Shown: piece after piece, positions 1 through 5,560 of the stretch
Numbering within the stretch: position 1 is the stretch's first letter
Layout: every line of letters begins with the position of its first letter
From: GCA-002688135 sp964536565
GTDB lineage: Bacteria; Patescibacteriota; Patescibacteriia; Magasanikbacterales; GCA-002688135
Length of the DNA: 6,732 nt
Reading direction: 5' to 3'
Assembly (NCBI GenBank): GCA_964536565.1
Contig: CAZHXK010000058.1
Coordinates: 1-6,732 of the forward strand
The notes under the pieces: generated by a model
The model's database searches: none
What the model was told of the DNA's origin: nothing
What the model saw: the letters and a program-made list of their open reading frames with translations, nothing else
Made by a program: the position numbers and the translations under genes

Positions 1-226
1 AGTCGAGTGACAAGAATTGCCACAAGAGGACGAAGACAACAGCGCCGATAACGGCGATTGTCTTGTATTGGCGTGTAAGGTACGCACGTGCGCCTTCTTG
101 AATGGCGCGGGCGATCGACTTCATTCGATCATCTCCTTCTGACTGTTTGAGGATCCATCGCATGGCGATAATGCCATAGAGGATACCAGCCGCTGCAGCA
201 AGCAGCGCTAAATTTTCTGGCGTCAT
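1..226 (-). CDS. hppA: Membrane-bound proton/sodium-translocating pyrophosphatase, N-terminal part (partial)
   Basis: Reading leftward from an ATG at 226-224 gives 75 open codons running off the left edge. The product begins MTPENLALLAAAAGILYG, a first membrane helix (about residues 5-27). It is followed by the segment IARAIQEGARAYLTRQYKTI (residues 38-57), the N-terminal signature of membrane pyrophosphatases, and then a second hydrophobic helix (about 57-73). Family members of about 650-800 residues couple pyrophosphate hydrolysis to H+ or Na+ export across the cytoplasmic membrane. The catalytic loops and the residue that separates K+-dependent from K+-independent forms lie outside the window, so the ion cannot be named. 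No strong SD site precedes the ATG. The gene is divergent from the M23 peptidase gene. The family call is firm; the start is likely because it lies just ahead of the first helix. Confidence 0.9.
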   Translation of the reverse strand, partial: MTPENLALLAAAAGILYGIIAMRWILKQSEGDDRMKSIARAIQEGARAYLTRQYKTIAVIGAVVFVLLWQFLSLD

Positions 227-242
227 ATAGAAATCTGGCTTC

Positions 243-263
243 AGAAGTGCGCATCACACTTCT
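243..263. repeat. 7-bp perfect inverted repeat in the hppA leader
   Basis: AGAAGTG (243-249) and CACTTCT (257-263) are perfect inverted copies around a 7-nt spacer, 17 bp upstream of the hppA start codon. No T-run follows on either strand, so it is not a terminator. It could be an RNA hairpin in the hppA leader or a dimeric protein-binding site; the sequence does not decide. Confidence 0.5.
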
Positions 264-289
264 TTATAGAAACCCTTATGTTTAATATC

Positions 290-318
290 TTTATAGATAA
301 GTGCTCATAGTATGTCTG
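290..318 (-). promoter_or_regulatory. Candidate promoter for hppA
   Basis: On the minus strand, CAGACA (complement of 313-318) lies 17 bp before TATAAA (complement of 290-295). This would start transcription near 283 and give a leader of about 57 nt that contains the 243-263 inverted repeat. Four of six -35 bases and five of six -10 bases match consensus. A second TATAAA (complement of 263-268) has no recognisable -35. This is inference from sequence match only. Confidence 0.4.
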
Positions 319-348
319 ATTTGGGCAAAATGGTCAATTTCTGAAGGT

Positions 349-376
349 GGACTCTCGAGTAATCATTTGCTAAGAT
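349..376 (+). promoter_or_regulatory. Candidate promoter for the M23 peptidase gene
   Basis: TGGACT (349-354), a 16-bp spacer and TAAGAT (371-376) preceded by TGC (368-370) form a weak -35 with an extended -10. The predicted start near 383 leaves a leader of only about 10 nt before the ATG at 393, and that leader has no SD sequence, so the message would be nearly leaderless. A TATACA at 383-388 is too close to the ATG to serve as a -10. Confidence 0.4.
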
Positions 377-392
377 TCTCTTTATACATCCT

Positions 393-1655
393 ATGAAACG
401 ATTCGGATTAAACATCCTATTAACACTGTTTCGCTGGCTTGTTTTACTGAAACGCGGGTTGATTCACACAATTTTTTGGGTAGGTCGCTCAGTTGCGCCT
501 GCCTTTGTTTTTTTAGGTAAGATTCTTGTATTGCCGGTGTACTCTCTTGTTTTGAGGGTTTTACGTAAGGTGACGCGAGCGCGGGTTACGAATATTTCTG
601 CGCGTGAGATGTTTGGGTTTGATCGGCTTCCTGTGGTACTGGCTGTTATTATGATTAGTGTTTTGTTTATTGGTGACTCTCGTGTGTTTGCTGGTGAGCC
701 TTCAAGAGGTGATGTGTTGTTGCTCGAGATGTTTCCGCAGAATACATATGGTGAGGTGGTGATTGGGCGGTTGATTGCAGATGAGGAATTGGGTGAGTCT
801 GTTTCGCCGGCGGATGGTGAACTTCCGTTTGGTGGGACTGTTGCTGGTGGTCGCGCGATTGTTGCGCCGATAACGTTGCCAGGTGCACCGGAAGAAGGTG
901 AGCGTCGTTCTACATCAAATTATGTGGTGAAGCCCGGAGATACGATTGGTGCAATTGCTGAACGGTTTGGTGTGAGTGTTGAAACTATTTTGTGGGAAAA
1001 TAGTTTGTCTTTGCATTCTCGTATTCGTCCGGGGGATATTTTGAAGATCTTGCCGCGTACGGGTGTGCAACATGTTGTGAAGAAGGGCGATACGCTCAAT
1101 GCAATTTCTAAAAAGTATGATGTAGAGATCGATAAGATTAAGTCATCGAATCGGTATGATGAAGAATCCAAATTGGTTATTGGTGAGACGTTGATTATTC
1201 CAGATGGTCGACCATTACGAACATACAGTGCACCATCTCGTTCTTCAGTGGTTGTGCGTGCGCCTATTTCAGTTCCTCGTGCGTCTGATTCTGGTACGGC
1301 TTTGTTGTGGCCTACGTCTGGTCATGTGATTACACAGTATTATCATGCGCGTCATTCAGGAATGGATATTGATGGGGATTATGATTCGCCTATATATGCG
1401 TCTGCTGATGGTGTGGTGGTGACGGCTGGATGGAATAGTAATGGGTATGGAAATTACATTATTGTTGACCATGGTGGTGGCTTGAAGACGCTCTATGCTC
1501 ATTCATCTAAGATATTTGTGACTCGTGGTCAGCGCGTGTCTCGTGGGGAGGTGATTGCGATGGTTGGTACAACAGGGCATTCAACTGGCACCCATTTGCA
1601 TTACGAGGTTCGAGTTGGAAATCGTCGTATGAATCCATTGAGGTATATTAGGTAG
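393..1655 (+). CDS. Membrane-anchored LysM / M23 family metallopeptidase (peptidoglycan DD-endopeptidase-like)
   Basis: The 420-residue product probably cuts peptide cross-links in peptidoglycan outside the membrane. The N-terminus is basic and hydrophobic, with membrane-active segments near residues 5-20, 24-57 and 79-94. The last ends VFAGE (98-102) like a signal-peptide or anchor junction. Two LysM domains follow: 177-220 (YVVKPGDTIGAIAERFGV...) and 226-269 (HVVKKGDTLNAISKKYDV...). These bind glycan. After a Ser/Pro/Arg linker, the M23 domain spans about 303-418. It carries the zinc ligands H321 and D325 (HSGMD) and H403 of HLH (401-403), plus H370 (YAHSS), so the active site looks intact. 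It could be a cell-division or envelope-remodelling enzyme; no partner is encoded beside it. No SD precedes the ATG, and a very short leader is predicted. The gene ends in TAG; in-frame residues beyond that stop do not resemble the family. Confidence 0.92.
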   Translation: MKRFGLNILLTLFRWLVLLKRGLIHTIFWVGRSVAPAFVFLGKILVLPVYSLVLRVLRKVTRARVTNISAREMFGFDRLPVVLAVIMISVLFIGDSRVFAGEPSRGDVLLLEMFPQNTYGEVVIGRLIADEELGESVSPADGELPFGGTVAGGRAIVAPITLPGAPEEGERRSTSNYVVKPGDTIGAIAERFGVSVETILWENSLSLHSRIRPGDILKILPRTGVQHVVKKGDTLNAISKKYDVEIDKIKSSNRYDEESKLVIGETLIIPDGRPLRTYSAPSRSSVVVRAPISVPRASDSGTALLWPTSGHVITQYYHARHSGMDIDGDYDSPIYASADGVVVTAGWNSNGYGNYIIVDHGGGLKTLYAHSSKIFVTRGQRVSRGEVIAMVGTTGHSTGTHLHYEVRVGNRRMNPLRYIR

Positions 1656-1700
1656 GATGATGTTGTTATCTTTCGTTACTTTTTATGTTATCCTGATGAG

Positions 1701-1776
1701 GAATGACGAGGGATTCCGTGCAGTATTCAGCACGACCTTGCGTCAACGTGTCATCTCGGACTTGATCCGGGATCCA
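1701..1776. repeat. Degenerate interspersed palindromic repeat element ('CGGACTTGATCCGGG' type)
   Basis: The right half, TGTCATCTCGGACTTGATCC followed by GGGATCCA (1750-1776), differs by one base from the motif TCATCCCGGACTTGATCCGG. That motif is dispersed in many copies between genes of various bacteria, notably alphaproteobacteria. The left half begins GAATGACGAGGGATTCC (1701-1717), the opposite-facing ATGAC end typical of the same type of element. A short hairpin between them pairs CGTGC (1717-1721) with GCACG (1730-1734). The two halves may form one decayed miniature element. The family assignment rests on memory of the motif, not on a search. Confidence 0.5.
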
Positions 1777-1783
1777 TTTTTTT
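1753..1783 (+). terminator. Possible terminator downstream of the M23 gene
   Basis: ATCTCGGA (1753-1760) pairs with TCCGGGAT (1766-1773) over eight positions with one G-T wobble, around the loop CTTGA. CCA and seven T (1777-1783) follow. The T-run sits three bases from the stem, which is less than ideal. No better terminator is visible after 1655, so the repeat element may have been adopted as one. Confidence 0.4.
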
Positions 1784-1802
1784 ACAATAAACTTTTTACA
1801 TG

Positions 1803-1820
1803 ACTTTTTTTAAAAAAAGT
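1803..1820. repeat. Perfect 18-bp T7A7 palindrome
   Basis: ACTTTTTTTAAAAAAAGT is perfectly self-complementary. With no loop it is a poor terminator hairpin. Joined T and A tracts are more typical of rigid or bent DNA and of binding sites for nucleoid proteins, but no role can be shown here. Confidence 0.6.
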
Positions 1821-1916
1821 AACAAAAAACCTCGCCCGAGATATTTTTCAGGGCTCGACTTGTGTTTTCAGACATATTTTTAAACTCGCTAAAATGCTCA
1901 AACAATAAAAATGTGT

Positions 1917-1952
1917 TCCTGAAAAAACTACATCTCCCTGATCCTGAAAAAA
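1917..1952. repeat. 11-bp direct repeat, period 25
   Basis: TCCTGAAAAAA occurs at 1917-1927 and again at 1942-1952. The sequence between the copies is unrelated. In an A-rich gap this could be chance. Confidence 0.4.
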
Positions 1953-2044
1953 TCTAAGGGCGAATCCAATAAGGAAAGGGATTATAATTTCGGCTAACGC
2001 GGATTTTTTATTTTAGGTATTTTTCAAAAGTGGATGACTCAATT

Positions 2045-2070
2045 TAGTTATTTTTCTGGTAGTTATTTTT
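2045..2070. repeat. 11-bp direct repeat upstream of the 2173 gene's promoter, period 15
   Basis: TAGTTATTTTT occurs at 2045-2055 and 2060-2070, ending 8 bp before the TTGACA box. The position suits an AT-rich upstream activating element or an operator with two sites; the repeat is the only evidence. Confidence 0.45.
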
Positions 2071-2078
2071 AGTGAGTC

Positions 2079-2117
2079 TTGACAAAGGTACTTTTTTTTG
2101 TTATTGTGTGATATAAT
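2079..2117 (+). promoter_or_regulatory. Promoter of the 722-residue protein gene, with two overlapping readings
   Basis: A perfect TTGACA (2079-2084) and a perfect extended -10, TGATATAAT (2109-2117), lie 27 bp apart, about one helical turn more than the normal 17. At the normal 17-bp spacing stands a poorer TATTGT (2102-2107). The extended -10 can probably work without a -35, starting near 2124. The promoter at 4391-4419 has the same AGTCTTGACAA and GTGTGATA blocks at 17-bp spacing, so the long spacing here looks like an insertion in the T-rich spacer. Confidence 0.65.
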
Positions 2118-2134
2118 TTTATACTAAATAAAGT

Positions 2135-2162
2135 TTAGATGCGGCTTCGGTCGCGCCTCTAA
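2135..2162 (+). promoter_or_regulatory. UUCG-tetraloop hairpin in the mRNA leader
   Basis: The inner stem GCGGC (2141-2145) and GTCGC (2150-2154) closes on a C(TTCG)G tetraloop, the most stable RNA tetraloop class. An outer stem TTAGA (2135-2139) and TCTAA (2158-2162) pairs perfectly, with an internal loop of T2140 opposite GCC (2155-2157). The GC-rich hairpin stands out in AT-rich sequence, ends 10 nt before the start codon and has no T-run, so it is not a terminator. A role in mRNA stability or start-codon exposure is inference. Confidence 0.55.
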
Positions 2163-2172
2163 TTAAAAACAT

Positions 2173-4341
2173 ATGCCTCGATCAGAACGACTTCCACAAA
2201 GAGATGATTCATCGATTGAAGACGAGCAAGAGCAACTGCTTTCTCAGCCTGCTTCTGATGAGGGTGAAGAACGTCTTACGGATATCGATAGTATTAGTCG
2301 TCCTGGCCAATCGAGTGCGCTTGAGGATGTGATGGCGGATGCGAATCGACAGGTTGAAAATTATGATCGTCAGGTGGCAGATAAGGCACGCGCTCAGGCA
2401 ATTAAAAAAATCATGAAAGTTGATCGTAATTTGTTAAGACAGTTACGTGAGGATAATGCGCTTGATACATTAAGTACGAGTGAGTTGAATCAAATCGCAC
2501 TTGAGGGGGGGTTGGAGCGTAGTCGTCAGACACGTGAAAATAATGAAGCTGCTGCGAGGCATCGTCGTGGGCGTGAAATGGGCTTTCATAAAACGGAAGA
2601 TGAATTAAAATTGGAAAGAGATATTCGTAGACAGGAGAATCTCCGTCATGCTGAAGGAGCTTTTGAGGATGCAGATCGGCGTCAGGCTGAACATGATGAA
2701 GGTCTTACAGGAGAAGCGCTCATTGAGCATCAATACGAGAAGCGTGTTGATTGGGCAATTGAGGTGCGTCGTGATTTGATGGCGGTTGTTGATCAGCTTC
2801 AGGGGCGAAAAATTAGTGCAATGCCAAAGTGGATGTCTGGTGTTATTCCGGGTGGTTCAAAAATTACATTTAATGGGCGTCCTGAAGGAGAGCAAGACTT
2901 TACGGGTTCTCTAGATGGTCTTGAGATGAAAAATCAATTTAAAGCTGAAGAGTATTTTGAAAAAAGGGGAGATGAAGAGGCTTTGGAATTGCTGGATCAG
3001 TATGATGTATTGATGGCGCAGTTCAGAGAGTTATCTCGTGATTTGCAATCGAGAGGTACCCCAGATCGTGTCGGGGTAGGTTCTGCGGAAAGATTTGATA
3101 TTGATGGTTCTGGTTTCGGTTATGAGAAATATTCACCTGAAGAGGCGCTTAGTCGAGGGGCGATGCGTGACGAGCCAGAAGTAGAAGGGTATTTTGATGA
3201 AGAGATGGTTGGTGAGGAGGCTATTGCGGCTCGTGATGCACAACCAGAAATATATTTAGAAAATACTGCACGTGCAGAAGCACGTGAAGAAAAATTAAAT
3301 GCCGGAAGAGTTGAGGCTCGTCGAAAGATTGACGCCGCACTTGAGCAGCGATTTAGAGAAAAATCTGCTGAGTCGCGTGCTGAGGAACTTCATGCTGATG
3401 CAGATAAACGTTTCGGTTATCGCGATGTTTTGGCGGATGCTCGAAATGGAGAGCGTGAGAGTGAGGCAAATCTACAAGATCGACGTCATGCGCTAGCTGT
3501 TGGAGTTATTGATCAGCTCGATGGTATGAGACTGGGTACCGATGTGAAAGAGATGTTGGCAGAAGATGTGTTCTTCGGAGAGACCTTGCAGGAATATAAC
3601 GGAGATGTTCGTAGGGCTGCTGGTGATTATAAAGATTATTTAGACAGTTGGTTTGCTTCGAAGGGTTTGTTGGGTGGAAGCGGTCAGCTGAATTGGTTTA
3701 AGGTTAAATTTGCTGTTGCCAGAGGACGCGTTTCTCGTGCGCAGATTGATGAACAAATGGCGTTATCTCGAGCTATGGATGATTTGATGGAGTCTACTGG
3801 TTCTGCTGCGGCGCCACGGCAGATGTCTGGAAGACGTGGGGTACCAGCTGCTCGAAAAGAAGTCACGCGAAAGGGTTCTGAATGGAAAAACCCCTCTGAG
3901 TTTAATGCTCCTGCTCGTGAGGTGAGAGGTGTGCGGCTTGAAGATGACGCTGAGTACGATCATGAAGTTGAGGATGGAGAATTGCAAGAAGTTCTTTCTA
4001 CTCCGAAGGTGATTGATATGATTGATGAGGGTGTAGATCGTCTTGGAATTAGTGATAACCATAAGTTAGCGTTGTATGATCATCGTTTCATGGATGCCTT
4101 ATCAGATGAAAATGGTGATATGATGCGAGCTGCGTCTTACGCGCTGAATGAGGTAGAAGATGATCTTGCTGCGGCTGGAGCGAAATTTGCAAGTAATGGC
4201 TCGATTGATGGACGTTCTGCTCGAAAATATGCTAACACAGACAACTATAAATTGTATGCAGCACTGGTGGAATTGCAAGATTCATTAATTCGAGAAAGCA
4301 CACGGAGGCATTCTCCGCCGCCAGTTCCTCGCAATAGTTAA
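2173..4341 (+). CDS. Large charged helical cytoplasmic protein with duplicated module, function unknown
   Basis: I do not recognise this 722-residue protein. It is very rich in Glu, Asp, Arg and Ala and has no signal peptide or membrane segment, so it is probably cytoplasmic and mostly helical. Residues 1-50 look disordered and acidic. About 115-195 and 365-440 have the Glu/Arg/Ala pattern of long or coiled-coil helices. The C-terminal half has two related modules, 445-498 and 613-669. Both contain VIDxxD, RLG, an F-L pair, NGD, RAA and a Gly 20 residues after the Asp of NGD. A diverged third copy may lie at 205-295 (VVDQLQG, RGD). Between the two clear copies is a basic, Gly/Ser/Pro-rich linker (about 540-585). 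The C-terminus ends in SPPPVP. The ATG at 2173 has no SD; it is preceded by an A-rich stretch and a strong leader hairpin. The gene has its own promoter and terminator. Confidence 0.85.
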   Translation: MPRSERLPQRDDSSIEDEQEQLLSQPASDEGEERLTDIDSISRPGQSSALEDVMADANRQVENYDRQVADKARAQAIKKIMKVDRNLLRQLREDNALDTLSTSELNQIALEGGLERSRQTRENNEAAARHRRGREMGFHKTEDELKLERDIRRQENLRHAEGAFEDADRRQAEHDEGLTGEALIEHQYEKRVDWAIEVRRDLMAVVDQLQGRKISAMPKWMSGVIPGGSKITFNGRPEGEQDFTGSLDGLEMKNQFKAEEYFEKRGDEEALELLDQYDVLMAQFRELSRDLQSRGTPDRVGVGSAERFDIDGSGFGYEKYSPEEALSRGAMRDEPEVEGYFDEEMVGEEAIAARDAQPEIYLENTARAEAREEKLNAGRVEARRKIDAALEQRFREKSAESRAEELHADADKRFGYRDVLADARNGERESEANLQDRRHALAVGVIDQLDGMRLGTDVKEMLAEDVFFGETLQEYNGDVRRAAGDYKDYLDSWFASKGLLGGSGQLNWFKVKFAVARGRVSRAQIDEQMALSRAMDDLMESTGSAAAPRQMSGRRGVPAARKEVTRKGSEWKNPSEFNAPAREVRGVRLEDDAEYDHEVEDGELQEVLSTPKVIDMIDEGVDRLGISDNHKLALYDHRFMDALSDENGDMMRAASYALNEVEDDLAAAGAKFASNGSIDGRSARKYANTDNYKLYAALVELQDSLIRESTRRHSPPPVPRNS

Positions 4342-4355
4342 TACACTTAAAGCAT

Positions 4356-4379
4356 AAAATCCCTTAACCGGGATTTTTT
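4356..4379 (+). terminator. Rho-independent terminator of the 722-residue protein gene
   Basis: AAAATCCC (4356-4363) pairs perfectly with GGGATTTT (4370-4377) around the loop TTAACC, and the T-run continues to 4379. It begins 15 bp after the TAA stop. Confidence 0.85.
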
Positions 4380-4390
4380 GTTGTCTAGTC

Positions 4391-4419
4391 TTGACAACAT
4401 TTATTTTGTGTGATACAAA
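4391..4419 (+). promoter_or_regulatory. Promoter of the 4458-4874 gene
   Basis: A perfect TTGACA (4391-4396), a 17-bp spacer and TACAAA (4414-4419) preceded by TGA (extended -10) predict a start near 4426 and a leader of about 32 nt. It lies directly after the upstream terminator, so this gene is transcribed separately. Confidence 0.75.
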
Positions 4420-4447
4420 TGAAGTAATAATCTGGTCATTAATAAGT

Positions 4448-4452
4448 GGAGG
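4448..4452 (+). promoter_or_regulatory. Shine-Dalgarno site that selects the GTG start at 4458
   Basis: GGAGG (4448-4452) sits 5 nt before the GTG at 4458. The in-frame GTG at 4446 overlaps this site and has no SD of its own, so it is rejected as the start. Confidence 0.7.
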
Positions 4453-4457
4453 GAGTC

Positions 4458-4874
4458 GTGCTTTGTGCAGTAGGTTCATTGTGTAGATTTACACTCGATA
4501 CGAAGGAACGGTTACATCTTTTCTTTACTCCGATCAACAAGACATCTCGGCAGGTGGTACAGATCGTCCCGTTTGAGGACGTTGTCAGTGTCTCATGGGA
4601 TGGTTGTAAGTGGGGTGTGAAGAGCTCTGTTGATGTTCGTACGCATGGTTTCGAGCGTCATACAGCTGGCCTCGGTGCTGTGAGTTGGACTGTGGTGTAT
4701 GCTGAAGACAATACTCAGTTGGAATATATATTGCGACCCTATAACAAGGATTCGCCTGGTCCAGTGCAATTGCATCTGACGCGTGATCGTACATTTTCTC
4801 TCGTACCTGCATCAGCAGATGAGATTGAACGGTTTCGTGCCATGCTCCGGCGGCTTCGCACTGTTGCTGTTTAA
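4458..4874 (+). CDS. Small beta-rich cytoplasmic protein, function unknown
   Basis: The 138-residue product is not one I recognise. It has no signal peptide or membrane helix. Residues 1-115 alternate short hydrophobic, strand-like stretches (for example RFTLD, HLFFTPI, QVVQIVPF, VVSVSWD, VSWTVVYA, QLEYILRPY, VQLHLT) with polar turns. A single amphipathic helix follows at about 119-134 (ADEIERFRAMLRRL). A beta sheet capped by one C-terminal helix resembles a PH-like fold, where the F-x-x-V-x-x-V-x-W pattern near residues 39-47 would be a strand pair; this is a weak inference. Three cysteines (3, 9, 50) do not form a metal motif. An upstream GTG at 4446 would add four residues but lacks an SD. 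The gene stands alone between its promoter and terminator. Confidence 0.8.
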   Translation: MLCAVGSLCRFTLDTKERLHLFFTPINKTSRQVVQIVPFEDVVSVSWDGCKWGVKSSVDVRTHGFERHTAGLGAVSWTVVYAEDNTQLEYILRPYNKDSPGPVQLHLTRDRTFSLVPASADEIERFRAMLRRLRTVAV

Positions 4875-4875
4875 C

Positions 4876-4897
4876 CCCCGAAAGTTCGGGGTTTTTT
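4876..4897 (+). terminator. Rho-independent terminator of the 4458-4874 gene
   Basis: CCCCGA (4876-4881) pairs with TCGGGG (4886-4891) around AAGT, followed by six T (4892-4897). It begins two bases after the stop codon and faces the coaE terminator, so the two converging genes are separately insulated. Confidence 0.88.
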
Positions 4898-4902
4898 GTT
4901 AT

Positions 4903-4923
4903 AAAAAATCCCCTTGTGGGGAT
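4903..4923 (-). terminator. Rho-independent terminator of coaE
   Basis: On the minus strand ATCCCC (complement of 4918-4923) pairs with GGGGAT (complement of 4908-4913) around ACAA, then runs into TTTTT (complement of 4903-4907). It starts one base after the distal coaE stop (4925-4927). This marks the original end of that gene and not the premature stop at 5075. Confidence 0.85.
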
Positions 4924-4924
4924 G

Positions 4925-5074
4925 CTATGCGGTTAGTGCTATTGCAAGGTAAGAGTTATGCAGTATGCGCGCTCTTTTATTGAGATGTGCGAGACCTCGT
5001 GAGCTATCGATGATGTCGTTTGCGCGTGCTATGCGTTCGGCTCGTGGGATTTGCATGGAAATGATTTTTCGGAT
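4925..5074 (-). pseudogene. coaE: 3' part of coaE beyond the in-frame TAG
   Basis: After the TAG at 5077-5075 the same frame stays open for 49 codons to a second TAG (4927-4925). It reads IRKIISMQIPRAERIARAND, then IIDSS and on to ALTA. This is recognisable as the C-terminal region of dephospho-CoA kinase: compare E. coli EQILAAQ...ARLAAADDVIDNNG. In ungapped alignment with E. coli CoaE from RD onward, the stop falls on a variable residue. No frameshift is needed. The terminator lies immediately after the distal stop. If the first stop is real and not read through, this stretch is untranslated remnant. Confidence 0.85.
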
Positions 5075-5524
5075 CTATTCTTCGCGATCTGCGTCTCTTT
5101 TTGAGGTACGTTCGATTTGTAGTTCTTCTGGACAGTCGATTACGAGCACACGATCGACAAGTGTGTGGTGATCGGTTTCGAACATAAGCGGGGAAACAAG
5201 GATGACATATGGTGCTGTTGCATCAGCAATTAGTTTTTTGATGCACTCAAGAATTTTTGGATGAGTGATCTGTTTAAGTGCTGCTTTTTCTTCTGGATTG
5301 TCGAAAATGATGGTGCGCATGGCACGTCGGTCGAGCGTTCCGTCTTCTTGTAGGACGCCGAGTCCGAAGTGATCAATAATTTCGATGAGTCCATCTGTTC
5401 CAGGTTCTACGATTTCTCGTGCGATGATATCTGCATCAATGACTGGTACGTTGAATGTCTTGAATATATCAGTGGCTGTAGTTTTTCCACTACCAATGCC
5501 GCCGGTTACGCCAACAACAAACAT
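5075..5524 (-). CDS. coaE: Dephospho-CoA kinase, interrupted by an in-frame stop codon
   Basis: CoaE phosphorylates the 3'-hydroxyl of the ribose of dephospho-CoA using ATP, the last step of coenzyme A synthesis, in the cytoplasm. The start ATG at 5524 follows AAGGAG at ideal spacing. An in-frame ATG at 5551 lies upstream of that SD and would add nine residues, and is rejected. Visible motifs are the P-loop GGIGSGKT (8-15), IDAD (29-32) for substrate binding, LDR (64-66), HP (88-89), PLMFE (112-116) and the lid segment QIERTSKRD (136-144). Translation stops after DREE at residue 149. The frame would otherwise reach 199 residues, the usual family length. The lost C-terminal 49 codons normally complete the core, so the 149-residue product is doubtful as an enzyme. 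Possible causes are a sequencing error, a recent nonsense mutation, or suppression. The gene has its own promoter, with no operon partner. Confidence 0.93.
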   Translation of the reverse strand: MFVVGVTGGIGSGKTTATDIFKTFNVPVIDADIIAREIVEPGTDGLIEIIDHFGLGVLQEDGTLDRRAMRTIIFDNPEEKAALKQITHPKILECIKKLIADATAPYVILVSPLMFETDHHTLVDRVLVIDCPEELQIERTSKRDADREE

Positions 5525-5560
5525 GTGTGTCTCCTTGGTTTGAATGATCAATGACAGAAA

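Larger units (their letters stand above)
1656..2172. other. 517-bp AT-rich intergenic region with repeats and regulatory DNA
   Basis: I see no credible protein gene on either strand. From left to right it holds a degenerate palindromic repeat element (1701-1776) ending in a possible terminator, a perfect T7A7 palindrome (1803-1820), a 25-bp-period direct repeat (1917-1952), a 15-bp-period direct repeat (2045-2070), a promoter (2079-2117) and a structured leader (2135-2162) of the next gene. In 1821-2040 I can name nothing beyond the direct repeat and homopolymeric A/T runs. A small RNA there cannot be excluded. Confidence 0.7.

Noticed and set aside
667..1171. Two minus-strand open frames inside the M23 gene
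   Set aside because: They lie antisense to a well-supported gene with intact motifs and have low-complexity His/Gln/Ser or Ser/Thr-rich composition and no SD.
1656..2172. CRISPR array or insertion sequence in the long gap
   Set aside because: No regularly spaced repeats of 20 bp or more are present, and no transposase fragment or target-site duplication is visible.
3684..4062. Overlapping minus-strand open frames inside the 722-residue protein gene
   Set aside because: They are in other frames of a long gene with its own promoter and terminator. They show no family resemblance and no start signals.
4446..4457. GTG start at 4446 for the small beta-rich gene
   Set aside because: There is no SD before it, and it overlaps the GGAGG that serves the GTG at 4458.
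5075..5077. Reassigned genetic code with UAG as a sense codon
   Set aside because: The M23 gene and the distal end of coaE both appear to terminate on TAG exactly where their families end, so TAG acts as a stop here. Local suppression remains open.
4965..5171. Plus-strand open frame opposite the end of coaE
   Set aside because: It is antisense to sequence recognisable as CoaE, and it begins inside the converging gene without promoter or SD.
5525..5551. Upstream ATG for coaE at 5551
   Set aside because: It would encode the SD sequence of the 5524 start as protein, and the family begins directly at MFVVGVTGGIGSG.
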